From Algoriphagus sp. TR-M9 (lineage in GTDB: Bacteria; Bacteroidota; Bacteroidia; Cytophagales; Cyclobacteriaceae), in assembly GCF_027594545.1 (NCBI RefSeq), contig NZ_CP115160.1, positions 1,063,001 through 1,127,000 on the forward strand: DNA of 64,000 nucleotides, given 5' to 3'. A program made the position numbers and the translations under genes. This document shows, in pieces, positions 8,490 to 16,791 of the stretch (its first letter is position 1; every line of letters begins with the position of its first letter). Below the pieces are notes generated by a model that ran no database searches, was not told the DNA's origin, and worked only from the letters and a program-made list of their open reading frames with translations.

Positions 8490-9752
8490 TTAATTGATTT
8501 TCTTGCCAAATTCTTTCGGGTATTTGACGGAGGCAGCGATCGCCAAAGCCGGAATCATCGCAATGCCAACCCAGATGAAAAATCCGGTATAGCCCAGCCA
8601 TTCTTGGATATAGCCTGAAATCATCCCGGGAAACATCATGCCCATAGCCATAAATCCTGTGGCCAGAGCATAGTGGGAGGTCTTGAATAGTCCCTCAGCC
8701 AGGTAAATCAGAAAGATCATATAAGCGGCAAAACCGAATCCATAGCCGAATTGCTCGATCACGACCACCGTCCCTGCAAACAATATGTTTTCCGGTTGGA
8801 AATGTGCCAGCCCGATGTACAATAAATTTGGTAGGTTGAGGGAAAGTGCCATAGGGATCATCCATTTGCCCAATCCATGACGGGAAATGGCAATTCCCCC
8901 GAGAATACCGCCTAAAAGTAAAGCAATGACCCCAATAGTTCCATATAGAAAACCTACCTCCGAGGTGCTTAATCCCAGTCCACCCGTCTGTCTATCTTCC
9001 AGTAGAAATGGAGATGCCATTTTCACCAATTGAGATTCTCCTAGACGATAGAGAAGCACAAAGGCCAAGGAAATCCCTATGTTTTTCTTGGTGAAAAAGG
9101 TGCTAAAAACCTTCCCAAAACTGGCTTCCCGGGCTCTTTTTTCAGCTGTTTCTTCTACTTTTGGCGTAGCCAAAGAATTGATGAAAGTCAGCATCAGCAT
9201 CAGCAAAGCGACCAGGGTCATGGTGTAGGACCAAGCCTTGCTGTTATCTCCCAGACTGGTTTCCAGATAGCCTGCTACCATTACGATGAGTCCCTGTCCG
9301 GTAATCATTCCTATTCTATAAAAAGTCCCCCGTAACCCTACGAAGAAGGATTGTTGCTCAGGTTTCAGCGCGATCAGGTACATGCCATCGGAGGCGATGT
9401 CATTGGTGGCGGAGGCAAAAGCCCCCATCCAGAAAAAGGCTAAGGTGATGAAGAAAAACTGATTGCCGGCAGTGCTTAAGCCCACTTCAAAAAAGACTAA
9501 AGAAAGGATAAACTGCATGGAAAGAAACCACTTCCGTTTGGTGCCGAAGAGATCAACTATTGGGCTCCAGATCGGTTTGATCACCCAGGGCAAATACAAT
9601 AAGCTTGTGTACAAACCAATGTCCGAATTGGAGATGCCGAGCTTTTTGTACATGATCACAGACACCACAATGATGACGATGTACGGAATACCTTCGGTCA
9701 TGTAAAGTGAAGGAATCCATATCCAAGGGGATTTTTGACTGGGTTTGTTCAT
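8490..9752 (-). CDS. AmpG-like MFS permease
   Basis: 420-residue inner-membrane transporter with about 12 hydrophobic segments. The start SPWIWIPSLYMTEGIPY and the loops DIGLYTSLLYLPWVIKPIW and DLFGTKRKW resemble the AmpG/acetyl-CoA transporter branch of the MFS. A charged central loop (about 205-225, EETAEKRAREASFGKVF) splits the two six-helix halves. Its ATG overlaps the stop of the GNAT gene by four bases, so the two are translationally coupled. The upstream operon genes encode a cell-wall amidase, a DUF187 glycosyl hydrolase and an acetyltransferase, which makes import of muropeptides or amino sugars plausible. The substrate is inferred from context only. Confidence 0.78.
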   Translation of the reverse strand: MNKPSQKSPWIWIPSLYMTEGIPYIVIIVVSVIMYKKLGISNSDIGLYTSLLYLPWVIKPIWSPIVDLFGTKRKWFLSMQFILSLVFFEVGLSTAGNQFFFITLAFFWMGAFASATNDIASDGMYLIALKPEQQSFFVGLRGTFYRIGMITGQGLIVMVAGYLETSLGDNSKAWSYTMTLVALLMLMLTFINSLATPKVEETAEKRAREASFGKVFSTFFTKKNIGISLAFVLLYRLGESQLVKMASPFLLEDRQTGGLGLSTSEVGFLYGTIGVIALLLGGILGGIAISRHGLGKWMIPMALSLNLPNLLYIGLAHFQPENILFAGTVVVIEQFGYGFGFAAYMIFLIYLAEGLFKTSHYALATGFMAMGMMFPGMISGYIQEWLGYTGFFIWVGIAMIPALAIAASVKYPKEFGKKIN

Positions 9753-10228
9753 GGTTTTCTGATCAGATTTTCATAGACACTGATTTCTGACCCTTCGATG
9801 GTTTTTGCATTTACGGCTTTTTGGTAAAATTCTGCCGGTCCCACTCCGCCTATGATGGCGTAGGCATAGCCCATTTCCCGCATGGCTTGCAGGGATTTGA
9901 TCAATAGGATTCTGCCTATTCCCTTTCCGCGTTCAGTTTCTAAAGTTCCGGTGGGGCCAAAGAAGTTTTTGGCTGTGCTTTCGTAGCAGGCAAAGCCCAG
10001 GATATCATTGCCTCTTTGCGCCAGCATGCAGGTCACTGGCTGTCGGGTAAACGAAATTTCCGTTTCGGATTTCCAGTACGCTCCAAATTGCTCCAAAACC
10101 CATTCGCAAACCAGGTGCTTTTCAGGTGCTATCGCTCTGCGAAAGACTATGTTTTCCTTTTTTAACAGGCGTGACTCTTCGAGTGAAATGTCTGGCAATC
10201 CAATCAAGCGAACGAGCATGTCTTGCAT
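9749..10228 (-). CDS. GNAT acetyltransferase of a wall-recycling operon
   Basis: 159 residues, cytoplasmic. GNAT fold with the acetyl-CoA loop R100-GKGIG (ETERGKGIGRILL), preceded by LGFACYESTAKNFFGPTG and followed by GYAYAIIGGVGPAEFYQK. This exact layout (FACY...FFGPTG...GxGxG...AIIGG-GP-EFY) is, in my experience, characteristic of a GNAT subfamily found beside NagZ, DUF187 and MFS genes. Acetylation of an amino sugar or amino-sugar derivative is therefore plausible but unproven. The gene starts 10 bases after the glycosyl hydrolase gene and overlaps the permease by four bases. A second in-frame ATG at codon 4 is possible. Confidence 0.8.
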   Translation of the reverse strand: MQDMLVRLIGLPDISLEESRLLKKENIVFRRAIAPEKHLVCEWVLEQFGAYWKSETEISFTRQPVTCMLAQRGNDILGFACYESTAKNFFGPTGTLETERGKGIGRILLIKSLQAMREMGYAYAIIGGVGPAEFYQKAVNAKTIEGSEISVYENLIRKP

Positions 10229-10238
10229 AACAGTTGAT

Positions 10239-11870
10239 TTATGGGATTTGGTATACCTGGGTCTGGACTATCCTCCCGTAATGGTCTATCCAACGAACCG
10301 CAAGATACTCGGTATTTAGACTTTTTACTTCTAGCGTTCTGGCACGCATGCCGCCTACCCACACCGGATGGATCTCCGAATCGGCCAATTGATCCAATTC
10401 GTTGGCACCTTGGATTAAGGCATATCGTATCGCCGGATCAAGCGGATTTGCCATACGAATGGTTGTCATTTCTGCATTGGCTTCCACAGAGAAGACTACC
10501 GGAGTATCGATTATCGCAGGGCTTTTCGGTTGAAATGAGGGGGGTAAAGTAGGTTCGTTATAGAGTTCTCTCTTCAGCAATTGAGCTATATCCTGGTTTT
10601 TGATTTTCATGGATTTAGCGGAGAAAAATGCATTTCCTTGTATCGTAGGTAAGGTGCGGGTATAGGAAATCTGCGAATTGATCTCGCGGGGATTGTCCCA
10701 GGCCTTGTCAGAATCTTCCCGGATTTTATAGGGGCCATTTCCGATATAAATATTTGTATTGTAGTGATTTCTGGCCCACCAGTCATTTAGAATTCTATGG
10801 GAGGCCAGCTTGTGATCCATGCTCCAGTACAGTTGAGGGATCATGTAATCTACCCAGCCATTTTTCATCCAAAGCAAGACATCAGCGTAGAGATCATCGT
10901 AGTTAGTCTGGCCGGCACGGGTAGGAGAGCCATTGGGATCTTTATCCTGATTTCTCCACACTCCAAAAGGGGATATTCCAAACTGAACCCAGGGTTTACT
11001 TTGCTTAATGGTCTGGTTCAGTGCCAATATCAATTGGTTGACATTTTCCCTCCTCCAGTCGTCCTGTGACTGACCCGGTTTCTTATACTTTTGATAAGTT
11101 GCATTATCCGGAAAATCCAGTCTCGGGACTTTATAGGGGTAAAAGTAATCGTCAAAGTGAATGGCATCTATATCGTAATTTTCTACGATTTCCTTGATTA
11201 CAGCCAGCAAATGAGCTTTAACTTCGGGTAAGCCCGGATTGTAATAGTATTTCGTATCGTATTTCAGCATCCAATCCCGGTGAAGATGGTAATCATGATC
11301 CGGACTTAAATCTGAAGTGCTCAGGTTCATAGTAGCCCGGTACGGGTTGAGCCAGGCATGAAATTCCATCCCTCTGGCATGGGCTTCATTGATCATCCAA
11401 GTGAGGGGATTTTCAGTAGTATTGGGTGCTTTCCCCTGTTTTCCGGTGAGGTATTTGGACCAGGGTGCGAGATTACTGGGGTAAAATGCATCACCCGCTG
11501 TCCTGACTTGGACGATTACTGCGTTGAAGTTCAGGTTTTTGTAATAATCCAAAATCTCTATAAAATCACGCTTTTGCTTCTCATAGGCATCATCCGGAGA
11601 TATCGGCCAGTCGATATTTGCCACAGTAGCGATCCATACTCCACGAAATTCTCTGGGCATCTCAGGCATCTGGTAGGATAGAGGCTGCAAAGCCACCGGC
11701 GCCATGGGCAGGTTTTTCACAGGAAGGTTAGCCCCAGTATCAGGACTGGGACTGCCATCTATTGCTCCAGAGGGCCGTTTGGTACTAGTGGCAGTCTTTT
11801 GGGATTTACAGGCAGAAAGGAGCAAGCCAAAAGCCAAGGCGATAAAGAGGTACCTTGAAAGGGATTTCAT
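10239..11870 (-). CDS. Family-10-like glycosyl hydrolase (DUF187/GHL10) lipoprotein
   Basis: 543-residue lipoprotein (LLLSAC, Cys21). The TIM-barrel domain of the DUF187/GHL10 type begins at FRGVWIATVANIDWP (about 75-89). It continues with NFNAVIVQVRTAGDAFYPS, EFHAWLNPYR and the signature HFDDYFYP (238-245), which carries the probable catalytic acids, followed by DYMIPQLYWS. The C-terminal ~100 residues form a fibronectin-like beta domain. Members act on glycans of the cell envelope, with peptidoglycan the usual suggestion. It lies 29 bases downstream of the amidase gene and 10 bases upstream of the GNAT gene, consistent with one operon. Confidence 0.88.
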   Translation of the reverse strand: MKSLSRYLFIALAFGLLLSACKSQKTATSTKRPSGAIDGSPSPDTGANLPVKNLPMAPVALQPLSYQMPEMPREFRGVWIATVANIDWPISPDDAYEKQKRDFIEILDYYKNLNFNAVIVQVRTAGDAFYPSNLAPWSKYLTGKQGKAPNTTENPLTWMINEAHARGMEFHAWLNPYRATMNLSTSDLSPDHDYHLHRDWMLKYDTKYYYNPGLPEVKAHLLAVIKEIVENYDIDAIHFDDYFYPYKVPRLDFPDNATYQKYKKPGQSQDDWRRENVNQLILALNQTIKQSKPWVQFGISPFGVWRNQDKDPNGSPTRAGQTNYDDLYADVLLWMKNGWVDYMIPQLYWSMDHKLASHRILNDWWARNHYNTNIYIGNGPYKIREDSDKAWDNPREINSQISYTRTLPTIQGNAFFSAKSMKIKNQDIAQLLKRELYNEPTLPPSFQPKSPAIIDTPVVFSVEANAEMTTIRMANPLDPAIRYALIQGANELDQLADSEIHPVWVGGMRARTLEVKSLNTEYLAVRWIDHYGRIVQTQVYQIP

Positions 11871-11899
11871 GGGGTAATAAGTTGGTTGTTGATTGGTGA

Positions 11900-12574
11900 T
11901 CAGAGTGTCGGTACAGGTTTCAAATTTAGGTCTTCCAGATTTTCTCGAAGTTTTCTCATGAAAGCATCTCCTGGGTCTGTTTTGATGGTGCGATAGTCAG
12001 GGTCTGATTCTTTCCAAAGATCAGTGCTCTGGAAATTTTGATATTCGTGATGCCCAATCACATAGTCGATTTGGTATTTACTTTTCAGGTATCGCACGAG
12101 TTCTTCATTAGCTTTTAACTGCAGCTTAGTGAGCGGCATGTCATCACTGCCTATGTTTTCCACTCCTATGGCCAGGTAATTTAATCCGATGGTGTGTCTG
12201 GCAAAAGTAGTGTCAGGCAATAGTCTAAAAATCGTGCCGTCCCGGTCGATCAAAAACTGACTGGACACATTTAAGTTGCTCGCTCCGGTCAGATCTGCTC
12301 TACCGGCCAACGTGGGAGGATCGAAGACATCAAAAGTCACTTCTATGTTGTCAATTGCCGTCCAGTGAATGACCACCATTTTGGGGGAAATGGAAGCAGT
12401 CTCTTGGTCTAGTCCATGCCTTTCTTTCAGGTATTTCAAAGAGAGTGCTTCGCGATCTTGGTTCCAGGTGATGGGCTTGTCTATAATCCTAAAGGTGGAT
12501 TTTGGGCTGCAGGACATTTGAAAAAGCGTAAATCCGAGTAAGAAAAGGCTGGTTTTGGACGTACAGAACTTCAT
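11900..12574 (-). CDS. N-acetylmuramoyl-L-alanine amidase, lipoprotein
   Basis: 224 residues. Lipoprotein signal with Cys22 (LFQMSC). Amidase_2-type domain: zinc ligands His70 (VVIHWTA), His127 (FARHTIGLN) and Asp200 (KTDPGDAF), with the supporting IGVEN (Glu139) and IGHHEY (His175-176). It cleaves the bond between MurNAc and the peptide stem in peptidoglycan or released muropeptides, probably in the periplasm. It is the first gene of the presumed peptidoglycan-turnover operon, with a DeoR-family regulator divergently transcribed 185 bases away. Confidence 0.88.
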   Translation of the reverse strand: MKFCTSKTSLFLLGFTLFQMSCSPKSTFRIIDKPITWNQDREALSLKYLKERHGLDQETASISPKMVVIHWTAIDNIEVTFDVFDPPTLAGRADLTGASNLNVSSQFLIDRDGTIFRLLPDTTFARHTIGLNYLAIGVENIGSDDMPLTKLQLKANEELVRYLKSKYQIDYVIGHHEYQNFQSTDLWKESDPDYRTIKTDPGDAFMRKLRENLEDLNLKPVPTL

Positions 12575-12704
12575 GGTTACAATGATTTTTTGCTGCGAAA
12601 GCTGAGATTGGGAGGGGATTTAGTACAGCTAAACTACCTAGAAAAATGCAGGATAAGGAAGGAATTCTAGCAATTTTTTGCTGGATATTTCAATTTGATT
12701 ATTG

Positions 12705-12737
12705 TTTTGCAAGTTTTTGCTGTTTTTGTTAGCTTTC
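12705..12737 (+). promoter_or_regulatory. Candidate promoter of the deoR-like gene
   Basis: TTTTG (12705-12709), a 20-base spacer, then TAGCTTTC (12730-12737), one mismatch from the Bacteroidetes TAnnTTTG box. It ends 22 bases before the ATG. The surrounding T-rich stretch gives other possible registers. Confidence 0.3.
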
Positions 12738-12759
12738 CCAACTCAACCACCTTCTCCCG

Positions 12760-13509
12760 ATGCTTAAAGAAGAAAGACACAAGTATATTTTAGACCAGGT
12801 CCACCTGCATCACCGGGTACTATTGAATGATTTGTCAGAAGCATTGAATGTCTCCATAGACACAGTTCGTAGGGATGTGAAGGAATTGGACAAGGAGAAA
12901 AAGCTGAAAAAGGTACATGGGGGCGCTACTTCATTTGGCTTTATGACCTTCACTAAAGATGACGGGAATATTTACCTGAAGTCGAAAAAGATATCGATCG
13001 CAGAGAAAACGGTTTCTTTGCTCTCGGATGGCCAGGTCATCCTGATGAGTGGGGGGACGACGAATTTGGAGGTGGCCAAATTGATTCCGAAAAAGCTGGT
13101 ACTGACGGTATTTACCCCAAGTTTACATGTGGCGATGGCATTGCTGGAGCATGAAAATGTGGAGGTTATTTTTCTGGGAGGCAAGTTACTTCACGACGCG
13201 AAGTTTGCGGTAGGAGGGATGGTAGTGAATGCACTTTCCCAGCTTCGGGTGGACATGTGTATTTTGGGGACGGGCTATTTGGATGCGAAATTTGGATTGA
13301 CGGAGTTTGACTGGGAGGTGATTCAGGTGAAGCAGGCGATGATACGAGCAGCCAAAAAGACGGTGATTCTGTCAGTTTCGGATAAGCTACACTCCGTTCA
13401 GAAATACAAAACCTGTGATATGACGGCAGTTCATACTTTGGTTACAGAACTTGAACCATCCGATCCATTGCTCGATTCGTTTAGGCCACTTGAGTTAATG
13501 TTGGTTTGA
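12760..13509 (+). CDS. DeoR/GlpR-family transcriptional regulator
   Basis: 249 residues. The N-terminal helix-turn-helix carries the DeoR signature: ERHKYILDQVHLHHRVLL, then LSEALNVSIDTVRRDVKELD and KKLKKVHGGA. The C-terminal DeoR sensor domain (about 80-235) includes ILMSGGTTNLEVAKLIP, LEVAK and the late AAKKTVILSVSDKL, a typical sugar-phosphate-binding region. It is usually a repressor released by a phosphorylated sugar. It is divergent from the amidase-DUF187-GNAT-MFS operon and is the obvious candidate regulator; an amino-sugar phosphate effector would fit but is inferred. Confidence 0.9.
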   Translation: MLKEERHKYILDQVHLHHRVLLNDLSEALNVSIDTVRRDVKELDKEKKLKKVHGGATSFGFMTFTKDDGNIYLKSKKISIAEKTVSLLSDGQVILMSGGTTNLEVAKLIPKKLVLTVFTPSLHVAMALLEHENVEVIFLGGKLLHDAKFAVGGMVVNALSQLRVDMCILGTGYLDAKFGLTEFDWEVIQVKQAMIRAAKKTVILSVSDKLHSVQKYKTCDMTAVHTLVTELEPSDPLLDSFRPLELMLV

Positions 13510-13619
13510 GCATGGTTACCTACTTTGGAATCTATAGGTCATAGCTTGCCTTTGCTGGCTAGACAGGTTTGAGTTTTTCTAGCTGCGAAATGCGCTGGGT
13601 ATTTAGTGGTTATGAAAGT

Positions 13620-13647
13620 AAAAAAGCTTCCCATTTCTGAGAAGCCT
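13620..13647 (-). terminator. Terminator of the HMA/TonB operon
   Basis: On the minus strand, GGCTTC and GAAGC pair around a 10-base loop and are followed by a run of six T. It starts about 10 bases after the stop of the HMA-domain gene. In the plus direction, after the DeoR gene, the T-tract is weaker. Confidence 0.65.
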
Positions 13648-13655
13648 TTCATTTA

Positions 13656-14015
13656 TTAATTGTCTTTTTTCTTTGGGTGCTTGTCCTCATCGTGTGCACC
13701 GTCTTTGCAGCATTCGTCAAGCTTTGCGTAAGCTTTTGGGTCGCGTTTCAGAGAGTCGGCATTGTATCCTACCATTGTGATTCTCTTTCTAAGCTTGTCC
13801 GGGTCTGTTTTGGAGTCCAAGTATGCGATATTCAGTACCTTGGTTTCCAGGTCCAGATTGACCGACTTCACACCTTTTTCAAAAGTAAGATCCCTTTCTA
13901 GGGTTTCCTTACACATTTCACAAATTGCTGATGTTTTGATGCCTATGGTTTTCACTTGGGCTTGGGCAGCAAATGCAAAAGCAGCGATAATTAAGGTTAA
14001 GGTTAATTTTTTCAT
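13656..14015 (-). CDS. Secreted HMA-domain metal-binding protein
   Basis: 119 residues: cleavable signal peptide (AAFAFAAQAQ) and one heavy-metal-associated domain with the metal site C32-E-M-C35 in SAICEMCKETLE, followed by the usual ferredoxin-like fold (VKSVNLDLETKVLNIAY). The C-terminal tail is rich in Cys, His and acid (DECCKDGAHDEDKHPKKKDN), a second possible metal site. It is like a periplasmic MerP or copper-chaperone protein. It is the last gene of a three-gene run, 21 bases after the TonB receptor gene, pointing to metal binding linked to that receptor. Copper is likely but not shown. Confidence 0.85.
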   Translation of the reverse strand: MKKLTLTLIIAAFAFAAQAQVKTIGIKTSAICEMCKETLERDLTFEKGVKSVNLDLETKVLNIAYLDSKTDPDKLRKRITMVGYNADSLKRDPKAYAKLDECCKDGAHDEDKHPKKKDN

Positions 14016-14036
14016 CTGTTTATTAGTTAAGAATTC

Positions 14037-16250
14037 TTAGTTGATTTTGTAGCGGATACCTGTGTAAATTACCCTTCCTGCTATTGGTCCCCAGGTCATG
14101 GAGGCGTCGAAGTTCTCCCCGAAAGGGTTTTCAGGATCTATAATTGGATTTGATTGTTTGAAATTCAAGATGTTTTCACCTCCAAGGTAAATGCTCCCCC
14201 AGCGGAAACCTCGACTTACCTGGGCATTTAGCATGAAGAAATCAGGGGATTCGCTTGGTTGCTGAAATTCTACCGGGCTTTCACTGGTGTTTGGAATCCG
14301 CATCGGTCCATTCCAGTTCAGGGTCATATCAGCCTTCCATTTATCATAGTTGGTGGCATAAGCCAAATTCATAAAGAACCGGTCACGACTTTGAAGGGGG
14401 ATTTGCTGAAGGAGTCCATTGGTAGTCATCATCATTTCATAATGTTTGTAAGCTGCTTTGGCATCCAGTCTCTCGGTAATAGGAAAGCTAGCCTCGATTT
14501 GGAAACTGTTTGCAAATGATCCTTTATGGAGGTTATTGATGACTAGCAGGTCAGCACTGATGTCCCGGTCATACACTAGCTGATTGATAAAATCTGTGTA
14601 GAAATAATCGGCCACAATACTCAGTGGGCGATCATCTACAGTGAAATTTCCAGCCAGACTGACTCCTGTATTCCAGGTTTCTTCAGGCTTGAGTTCAGCA
14701 TTGAAGACTAACTCTCTGGCTGAAATCCAAACCGAACTGTTTTCCATCAGGGCATTGGGCGTTCTGTATCCTTTTCCCACTGAGCCCCTTAGCGTCCAGT
14801 TTGGGATAAATTCCCATCTGGCGTGAACTCTAGGTGTGAAATAGGTACCAAAGAGATTGTGAAAGTCCGTTCTAGCCCCGGCTACGATGGTGACTTCCTC
14901 ATTTGGGATAAAGTTGTATTCAAAGAATAAACCCGGAACTTTCTCAGTGCGGTACATGGCCGTGTCCAGACCAGAGGGTGTGTTGGAGTTAAAGGTCTCT
15001 TCATAATCATCGTATAGAAAACTCACTCCCGTTTTGTACTGGTGAAAGCTTGATCCCAAGATGTTTTGGTAAATGAAATTACCATAGGCTGTCTTTTCAA
15101 TTCCGCTGTAAAGTCTTCTGCCAGCTCCACCCTTGAAATCCTGATAGGAAAGGGAGTACTGCAAGCCCCAGCTTTGAGTAGGCTTATTGGGATAGATCAT
15201 TCCGAGTTTTCCGAATATTTCAGCTTTTCTGGTATCCATCTCATAGCCATATACATCGCTGGTGCTGAGGTCGGAATTGAAGTCAAATCCCTTTTGACCT
15301 CCTGCATTATCTGACATGAATAAGTTGATCCCGATTTGGGCCATAAGTCGATCGCCCTCATACTTGTACCGATTGAGGAAATTCAGCTGGCGGGATTTGG
15401 GGATATCCATGAACTCATCGTCATTTCCATCTATTTCAGAACTCAGTTGGCTGGCATGAAAGAGTACTCCGGAACTCCATTTTTCAGATAATGAAATCTG
15501 ATGATTGGCATTCACTTCCATTCTGCCAAAGGAATTGAGGTAAGCGTTCAAGTACCACTTATCCATGGATTCTGGTTTGAACAAATCCACATTGATCTGT
15601 CCTGTCATGGATTCATAGCCATTGATGACCGTTCCCGCACCCTTGCCTACATCTATGGACTGGATCCAGGTGCCGGGCACAAAGGTCAATCCTAGCCTGG
15701 AGTTAAGCCCTCGGATATTGGGAATCCCTTCACGGCTGATCAATACATACCGTCCATCCAGACCCATCATTTGGATCATTTTGGTCCCGGTAACTGCATC
15801 GGCGTAGGATACATCCACAGAGGCATTGGTTTCGAAACTCTCTGAAAGATTGCAGCAGGCTGCTTTTTGGAGTTCGTTTTCGGTAATCAGGATATTGAGA
15901 AAAGGCGCCTCATCGACCACCGATTCAGATCCTGCCCGTACAGTCACACCTTCTAGAGTATCCCCACTTTCCTCTAGGGTGATGAGCATTTGCTGGTCAA
16001 ATAGCGGAGCAAGGGTGTCAGGTTCGTATCCTAGATAGGAGACTACCAGTAGGTCAGAGTCCGCCACTTGATCAAGGTGAAATAGACCTTCCAGATTCGT
16101 TACCGTGCCCTGGGCTTTATCTAAAATTTTAATGCTGGCCCCGATGAGAGGCTCATTGGATGTAGATTGAACCTTACCTTGAATACTGTTTTGAGCCAGT
16201 GCCAAGGAAGAAATCGTCAAACATCCTATAAATAGAATTATTGATTTCAT
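14037..16250 (-). CDS. TonB-dependent receptor, probable metal transport
   Basis: 737 residues: signal peptide (LALA-Q), a carboxypeptidase-D-like beta domain (about 22-105, IQGKVQSTSNEPLIGASIKI), a plug domain (about 110-240) and a 22-strand barrel ending in YTGIRYKIN. The plug holds an unusual Cys-Cys (KAACCNLSESF) close to a Met pair (MIQMMGLDG), residues that could touch a soft metal. It sits between a Cys/His-rich HYC_CC_PP protein and an HMA protein, so metal or metallophore traffic is likelier than sugar. No SusD partner is present. Energised by TonB-ExbBD encoded elsewhere. Confidence 0.87.
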   Translation of the reverse strand: MKSIILFIGCLTISSLALAQNSIQGKVQSTSNEPLIGASIKILDKAQGTVTNLEGLFHLDQVADSDLLVVSYLGYEPDTLAPLFDQQMLITLEESGDTLEGVTVRAGSESVVDEAPFLNILITENELQKAACCNLSESFETNASVDVSYADAVTGTKMIQMMGLDGRYVLISREGIPNIRGLNSRLGLTFVPGTWIQSIDVGKGAGTVINGYESMTGQINVDLFKPESMDKWYLNAYLNSFGRMEVNANHQISLSEKWSSGVLFHASQLSSEIDGNDDEFMDIPKSRQLNFLNRYKYEGDRLMAQIGINLFMSDNAGGQKGFDFNSDLSTSDVYGYEMDTRKAEIFGKLGMIYPNKPTQSWGLQYSLSYQDFKGGAGRRLYSGIEKTAYGNFIYQNILGSSFHQYKTGVSFLYDDYEETFNSNTPSGLDTAMYRTEKVPGLFFEYNFIPNEEVTIVAGARTDFHNLFGTYFTPRVHARWEFIPNWTLRGSVGKGYRTPNALMENSSVWISARELVFNAELKPEETWNTGVSLAGNFTVDDRPLSIVADYFYTDFINQLVYDRDISADLLVINNLHKGSFANSFQIEASFPITERLDAKAAYKHYEMMMTTNGLLQQIPLQSRDRFFMNLAYATNYDKWKADMTLNWNGPMRIPNTSESPVEFQQPSESPDFFMLNAQVSRGFRWGSIYLGGENILNFKQSNPIIDPENPFGENFDASMTWGPIAGRVIYTGIRYKIN

Positions 16251-16313
16251 TTTATAACTGCTTGTAATATAATTGATTAGGTTTCGCTAAAGCGAATAAA
16301 AATCAAGCAGTTT

Positions 16314-16697
16314 CTAAATCAAGAAAGATTGGTAGAGTATAGTAAGATCCGGAGTAGGTTTGTCCGGGAAGAGGTATTCGCTACGGGTAAGTTCTTCGTC
16401 TTCCCACTGAATGCCGGGAATAGTCAGCACATAGGCCAAAAGAAAATCAGGTGACAACTGAGTTTGAAACTGTGCCTTACCGAAATAATCGTCGGAATCC
16501 GAAGAAGCATATTCATCTGTACAGCAATCGGTATCTGGAATATTCGCCGAATCTGTCCCACAGCAATCTGTCTTTTCCGGAGCAATAGTCACCGCTGCAC
16601 TTTTCAATTCATCCCCACAGTAATGCGCTGCCAAAGTCAGATTGACTTGGCCTGCCAAGAAAAACAGGAGCATTAAGGATGAGAGAATTGATTTCAT
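16314..16697 (-). CDS. HYC_CC_PP-family Cys-rich protein
   Basis: 127 residues with a signal peptide (MLLFFLAGQVNLTLA). The mature N-terminus carries the family signature: H-Y-C-G-D, then two C-C pairs (TDCCGTD and TDCCTDEY), and a C-terminal PDKPTPDL segment. The His/Cys set suggests a soft-metal-binding exported protein. The family is found in Bacteroidetes, commonly next to TonB receptors and HMA proteins, exactly as here, where it is the first gene of the run, 63 bases before the receptor. The biochemical role is unknown. Confidence 0.78.
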   Translation of the reverse strand: MKSILSSLMLLFFLAGQVNLTLAAHYCGDELKSAAVTIAPEKTDCCGTDSANIPDTDCCTDEYASSDSDDYFGKAQFQTQLSPDFLLAYVLTIPGIQWEDEELTRSEYLFPDKPTPDLTILYQSFLI

Positions 16698-16791
16698 AGC
16701 TTTTGCAAAGGTCGTTAATTTGAAGCTAAAAGAAAAACCTACCTTCCTTACGAATGAAAAGGAGGTAGGTTTAGCTTTTCAGCAAAGTAAA

